Source: Istiophorus platypterus (taxonomy: Eukaryota; Chordata; Actinopteri; Istiophoriformes; Istiophoridae). From it: a stretch of DNA of 64,000 nucleotides. Within the stretch, counting starts at the first letter, position 1. Every line of letters starts with the position of its first letter. The position numbers and the translations under genes were made by a program. The stretch is from positions 2,017,501 to 2,081,500 of the forward strand of contig CM029120.1 of the NCBI GenBank assembly GCA_016859345.1. The letters run 5' to 3'. Of this stretch, positions 60,811-64,000 are shown piece after piece. A model generated the notes under the pieces. That model did no database searches, was not told where the DNA came from, and worked only from the letters and a program-made list of their open reading frames with translations.

Positions 60811-61632
60811 GTGAGCTCGCGTTCATTCAAAACCCCTAAACCCCGTCGAATATCGGAGGGTTATGTGTATGAGGGAAGTCTGAGGGTTTCGAGGCTATTT
60901 GACCATGCTTCTGGACTGGGATCCTCTAGTGGTTCTGTCCCAGTCCGGGTCCATCCGAGTCTCCATGATCCTACAGGTTCAGCTCAGGTTTTTATGTCAA
61001 ACTGTATGAGATGGGTCTAGTTACATCAGATCACGTTTTTGTTGAGTGTCTGACTGTGCGATGAACAACCGGTGAATCTTTCGAATCTTCCGCATTACGG
61101 AAATTAAAAAAAATAAAAGCAAGTAAACGCACATCATCTGGATCGGGATTTGAAAATGTAACAGGTCTGGTATCTGCAGGTCTTGAGAAGTCTTGTAAAA
61201 CTTTGAACCGGGTTTCCATCAAAACTTGGCGCAAATTTAAACCAAATTTTGAGTGAATCTGCAAAACTAAAATGAGAATTAATGTGTTTTTGCATCGACT
61301 ATTGCTGCAAATAATTTGAGTTGGTTCATGATTTTCCCAACGATGAAAAGATAATAACTTCATTGTTTTATTTTTCATTATCATATTTGTTTTATGTGTT
61401 AATATGTCGAAGATTCCAGTCTCATGTATCCACGCAGATCTTCTGATTTCGTCTATGGACATTTGAATCTCATCCCTCATGTGCATCATTGTCCATTAGC
61501 TCAGTCTGTTCCCACTGCACTCAGTTTTATTTTGTCTTCATCAGCTCATCAACTCCTCCACCTCAAACAAGTGTAAAAAGCTTTGTGTGTTATTTAAAAA
61601 CAGGTGCATGGTACTGGTTACCGTTCACTTGG
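60811..61632 (+). other. SNAPC1 intron 3, left part
   Basis: Ordinary intron sequence up to the 3' end of the LINE. No further SNAPC1 exon is recognisable here. Confidence 0.6.
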
Positions 61633-61662
61633 ATCTTCTTCTTTTTCTTTCGGCTTTTCCCT

Positions 61663-62904
61663 TCAGGGGTCGCCACAGCGAATCAGTGTCCTCCATCTAA
61701 CCCTGTCTTCTGCGTCCTCTTCTCTCACACCAACTACCTTCATGTCCACTTTCACTACATCCATAAACCTCCTCTTTGGTCTTCCTCTAGGCCTCCTGCC
61801 TGGCAGTTCAAAACTCAGTATCCTTCTACCAATATATTCACTATCTCTTCTCAGGACATGTCCAAACCATCTCAGTCTGGCCTCTCTGACTTTATCTCCA
61901 AAACCTCTAACATGTGCTGTCCCTCTGATGTACTCATTCCTGATCCTATCCATCCTGGTCACTCCCAGAGAGAACCTCAACATCTTCATCTCTGCTACCT
62001 CCAGCTCTGCCTCCTGTCTTTTCCTCAGTGGCACTGTCTCTAGACCAAACAGCATCGCTGGTCTCACCACAGTTTTGTACACCTTTCCTTTCATTTTAGC
62101 TGAAACTCTTCTATCACACATCACACCTGACACTTTTCTCCACCCGTTCCAGCCTGCCTGCACACGCTTCTTCACCTCTTTTCCACACTCTCCATTGCCC
62201 TGGACTGTTGACCCTAAGTACTTAAAATCCTCCACCTTCTTTATCTCTTCTCCCTGTAACCTCACTCTTCCACTTGGGTCCCTCTCGTTCACACACTTGT
62301 ACTCTGTCTTGCTGCGGCTAACCTTCATTCCTCTCCTTTCCAGGGCAAATCTCCACCTCTCAAGCTTCTCCTCCACCTGTTCCCTGCTCTCACTACATAT
62401 CACAATGTCATCTGCAAACATCATAGTCCATGGAGATTCCTGTCTAACCTCGTCTGTCAGTCTGTCCATCACCATAGCAAACAAGAAGGGGCTTAGAGCT
62501 GATCCCTGATGCAGTCCCACCTCCACCTTGAACTCCTCTGTCACACCTACAGCACACCTAACCACTGTCTTACAGTCCACATACATGTCCTGCACCACTC
62601 TAACATACTTCTCTGTCACTCCAGACTTCCTCATACAGTACCACAGTTCCTCTCTGGGCACCCTGTCATACGCTTTCTCCAGATCTACAAAGACACAATG
62701 CAGCTCCCTCTGACCTTCCCTGTACTTCTCTATCAACATCCTCAAAGCAAATACTGCATCTGTGGTACTCTTTTTTGGCATGAAGCCATACTGCTGCTCA
62801 CAAATGCTCACTTTTGCCCTTAGTCTAGCTTCAACTACTCTTTCCCATAGCTTCATTGTATGGCTCATCAGCTTTATTCCTCTGTAGTTGCCACAGTTCT
62901 GCAC
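61663..62904 (-). pseudogene. LINE reverse transcriptase and C-terminal part
   Basis: A frame of 413 codons. The reverse transcriptase motifs run in order: NYRGIKLMS, FVDLEKAYDRVPRE (motif A), GLHQGSALSPFLF (motif B) and FADDIVI (motif C, FADD instead of YADD). The C-terminal region follows with YLGSTVQGNG and RLRWFGHVLRR, ending RCGDP. The catalytic aspartates are kept. It is out of frame with the upstream part at 62874-62904, so the copy cannot make a full polyprotein as written. Confidence 0.85.
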
Positions 62905-63965
62905 ATCTCCTTGTTCTTAAAAATGGGCACCAGCACACTTCTCCTCCATTCCTCAGGCATCTTCTCACTATCTAAGATCCTGTTAAACAACCCAGTCAGA
63001 AACTCTACTGCCGCCTCTCCTAGACACTTCCATACCTCCACAGGTATATCATCAGGACCAAGTGCCTTTCCACTCTTCATCCTCTTCAGTGCCTTCCTCA
63101 CTTCATCTTTACTAATCTTTGCTATTTCCTGATCCACAACAGCCACATCTTCTACTCTTCGTTCTCTCTCATTTTCCTCATTCATCAACTCTTCAAAGTA
63201 CTCTTTCCATCTTCCCATCACACTGCTGGCACCTGTCAATACATTTCCATCTCTATCCTTAATCACCCTAACCTGCTGCACGTCCTTCCCATCTCTGTCT
63301 CTCTGCCTTGCCAATCTGTATAGATCAGTCTCTCCCTCCTTACTGTCCAACCTAACATACAAGTCATCATAAGCCCCTTGTTTGGCCTTTGCCACCTCTA
63401 CTTTCACCTTACGCTGCATCTCCCTGTACTCCTGTCTACTCTCTTCAGTCCTCTCAGTGTCCCACTTCTTCTTAGCTAATCTCTTTTTCTGTATACACTC
63501 CTGCACCTCCTCATTCCACCACCAAGTCTCCTTATCTACTTTCCTTCCAGATGACACACCAAGTACTCTCCTCCCTGTCTCCCTGATCACATTAGCTGTA
63601 GTTGTCCAGTCATCTGGAAGCACCTCCTGACCTCCCAGAGCCTGCTTCAACTCCTTCCTAAAAGTCATGCAACACTCTTCCTTTTTTAGCTTCCACCATT
63701 TCGTCCTCTGCTCTGCCTTTGTCCTCTTTGTCTTCCTCACCACCAAGGTCATCCTACACACCAGCATTCTATGCTGTCTGGCTACACTCTCACCAACCAC
63801 TACTTTGCAGTCACTGATCTCCTTCAGATTACACTGTCTACACAAGATGTAGTCTATCTGTGTGCTCCTACCTCCACTCTTATACGTCACCCTGTGCTCC
63901 TGCCTCTTCTGGAAGAAAGTGTTCACTACAGCCATTTCCATCCTTTTTGCAAAATCAACCACCAT
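62874..63965 (-). pseudogene. LINE endonuclease C-terminus and linker to reverse transcriptase
   Basis: A frame of about 364 codons. Early residues TFFQKRQEHRVTYKS, STQIDYILCR and RQHRMLVC belong to the end of an exonuclease/endonuclease/phosphatase domain, with the conserved QIDYI motif. The middle is a charged linker, and the end RMKSGKALGPDDIPVEVWK begins the reverse transcriptase. It stops after IFKNKEM through a one-base shift relative to the following frame. Confidence 0.8.
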
Positions 63966-64000
63966 CTGTCCTTCTGCGTTCCTCTCCTGGATACCGAATC

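Larger units (their letters stand above)
61633..64000 (-). mobile_element. RTE-like LINE, antisense in SNAPC1 intron 3, cut by the window end
   Basis: A non-LTR retrotransposon read on the minus strand. Its 3' terminus is AGAAAAAGAAGAAGATCC, preceded by a very short 3' UTR, as in RTE-type elements. The plus-strand words TTTCGGCTTTTCCC and GGGGTCGCCACAGCG are a familiar end of a common fish LINE. The body encodes the end of an apurinic-type endonuclease, a linker and a complete reverse transcriptase. The 5' part lies beyond 64000. Clade (RTE or RTE-X, Expander-like) is my impression only. Confidence 0.85.

Overview
This window looks like a stretch of ray-finned fish (teleost, probably percomorph) nuclear genome. 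The evidence is small intron-rich vertebrate genes, a very high density of CA/GT and other microsatellites, an RTE-type LINE with the terminal sequence common in fish, and short MITE-like elements. No single species can be named from sequence alone.

Layout. 1-37249 is gene-poor flank with no confident protein gene. It holds microsatellites, four copies of one MITE-like family (two of them inverted relative to each other), a few candidate conserved non-coding blocks and a cluster of six tRNA-Thr genes (20358-23450). In that cluster CGU and UGU anticodon genes alternate in three tandem units of about 0.75 kb. A high-GC3 open stretch at the left edge may be an exon of a gene outside the window. 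37250-45471 holds NUBPL (minus, complete, 11 coding exons, 325 aa) head to head with DTD2 (plus, complete, 3 coding exons, 166 aa). Just right of DTD2, 47186-48193 holds a diverged, frameshifted DTD2-like second copy. 50296-53075 is a four-exon F-box/leucine-rich-repeat gene (minus, 457 aa) that I cannot name. 56991-58067 is YIPF6 (minus, two exons, 228 aa), head to head with the first three coding exons of SNAPC1 (plus). The right end is a frameshifted RTE-like LINE lying antisense in SNAPC1 intron 3 and running off the window.

Functions. The genes are housekeeping loci rather than an operon: complex I Fe-S cluster assembly (NUBPL), tRNA proofreading (DTD2), substrate selection for ubiquitylation (F-box protein), Golgi trafficking (YIPF6) and snRNA gene transcription (SNAPC1). 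The nearest thing to a functional link is DTD2, whose known special substrate is tRNA-Thr mischarged with alanine, lying about 20 kb from a local tRNA-Thr cluster. All six local genes carry a G4-C69 pair, not the G4-U69 pair that provokes mischarging.

Exon borders were placed by reading frame, GT/AG sites and family similarity recalled from memory. No database search was run.
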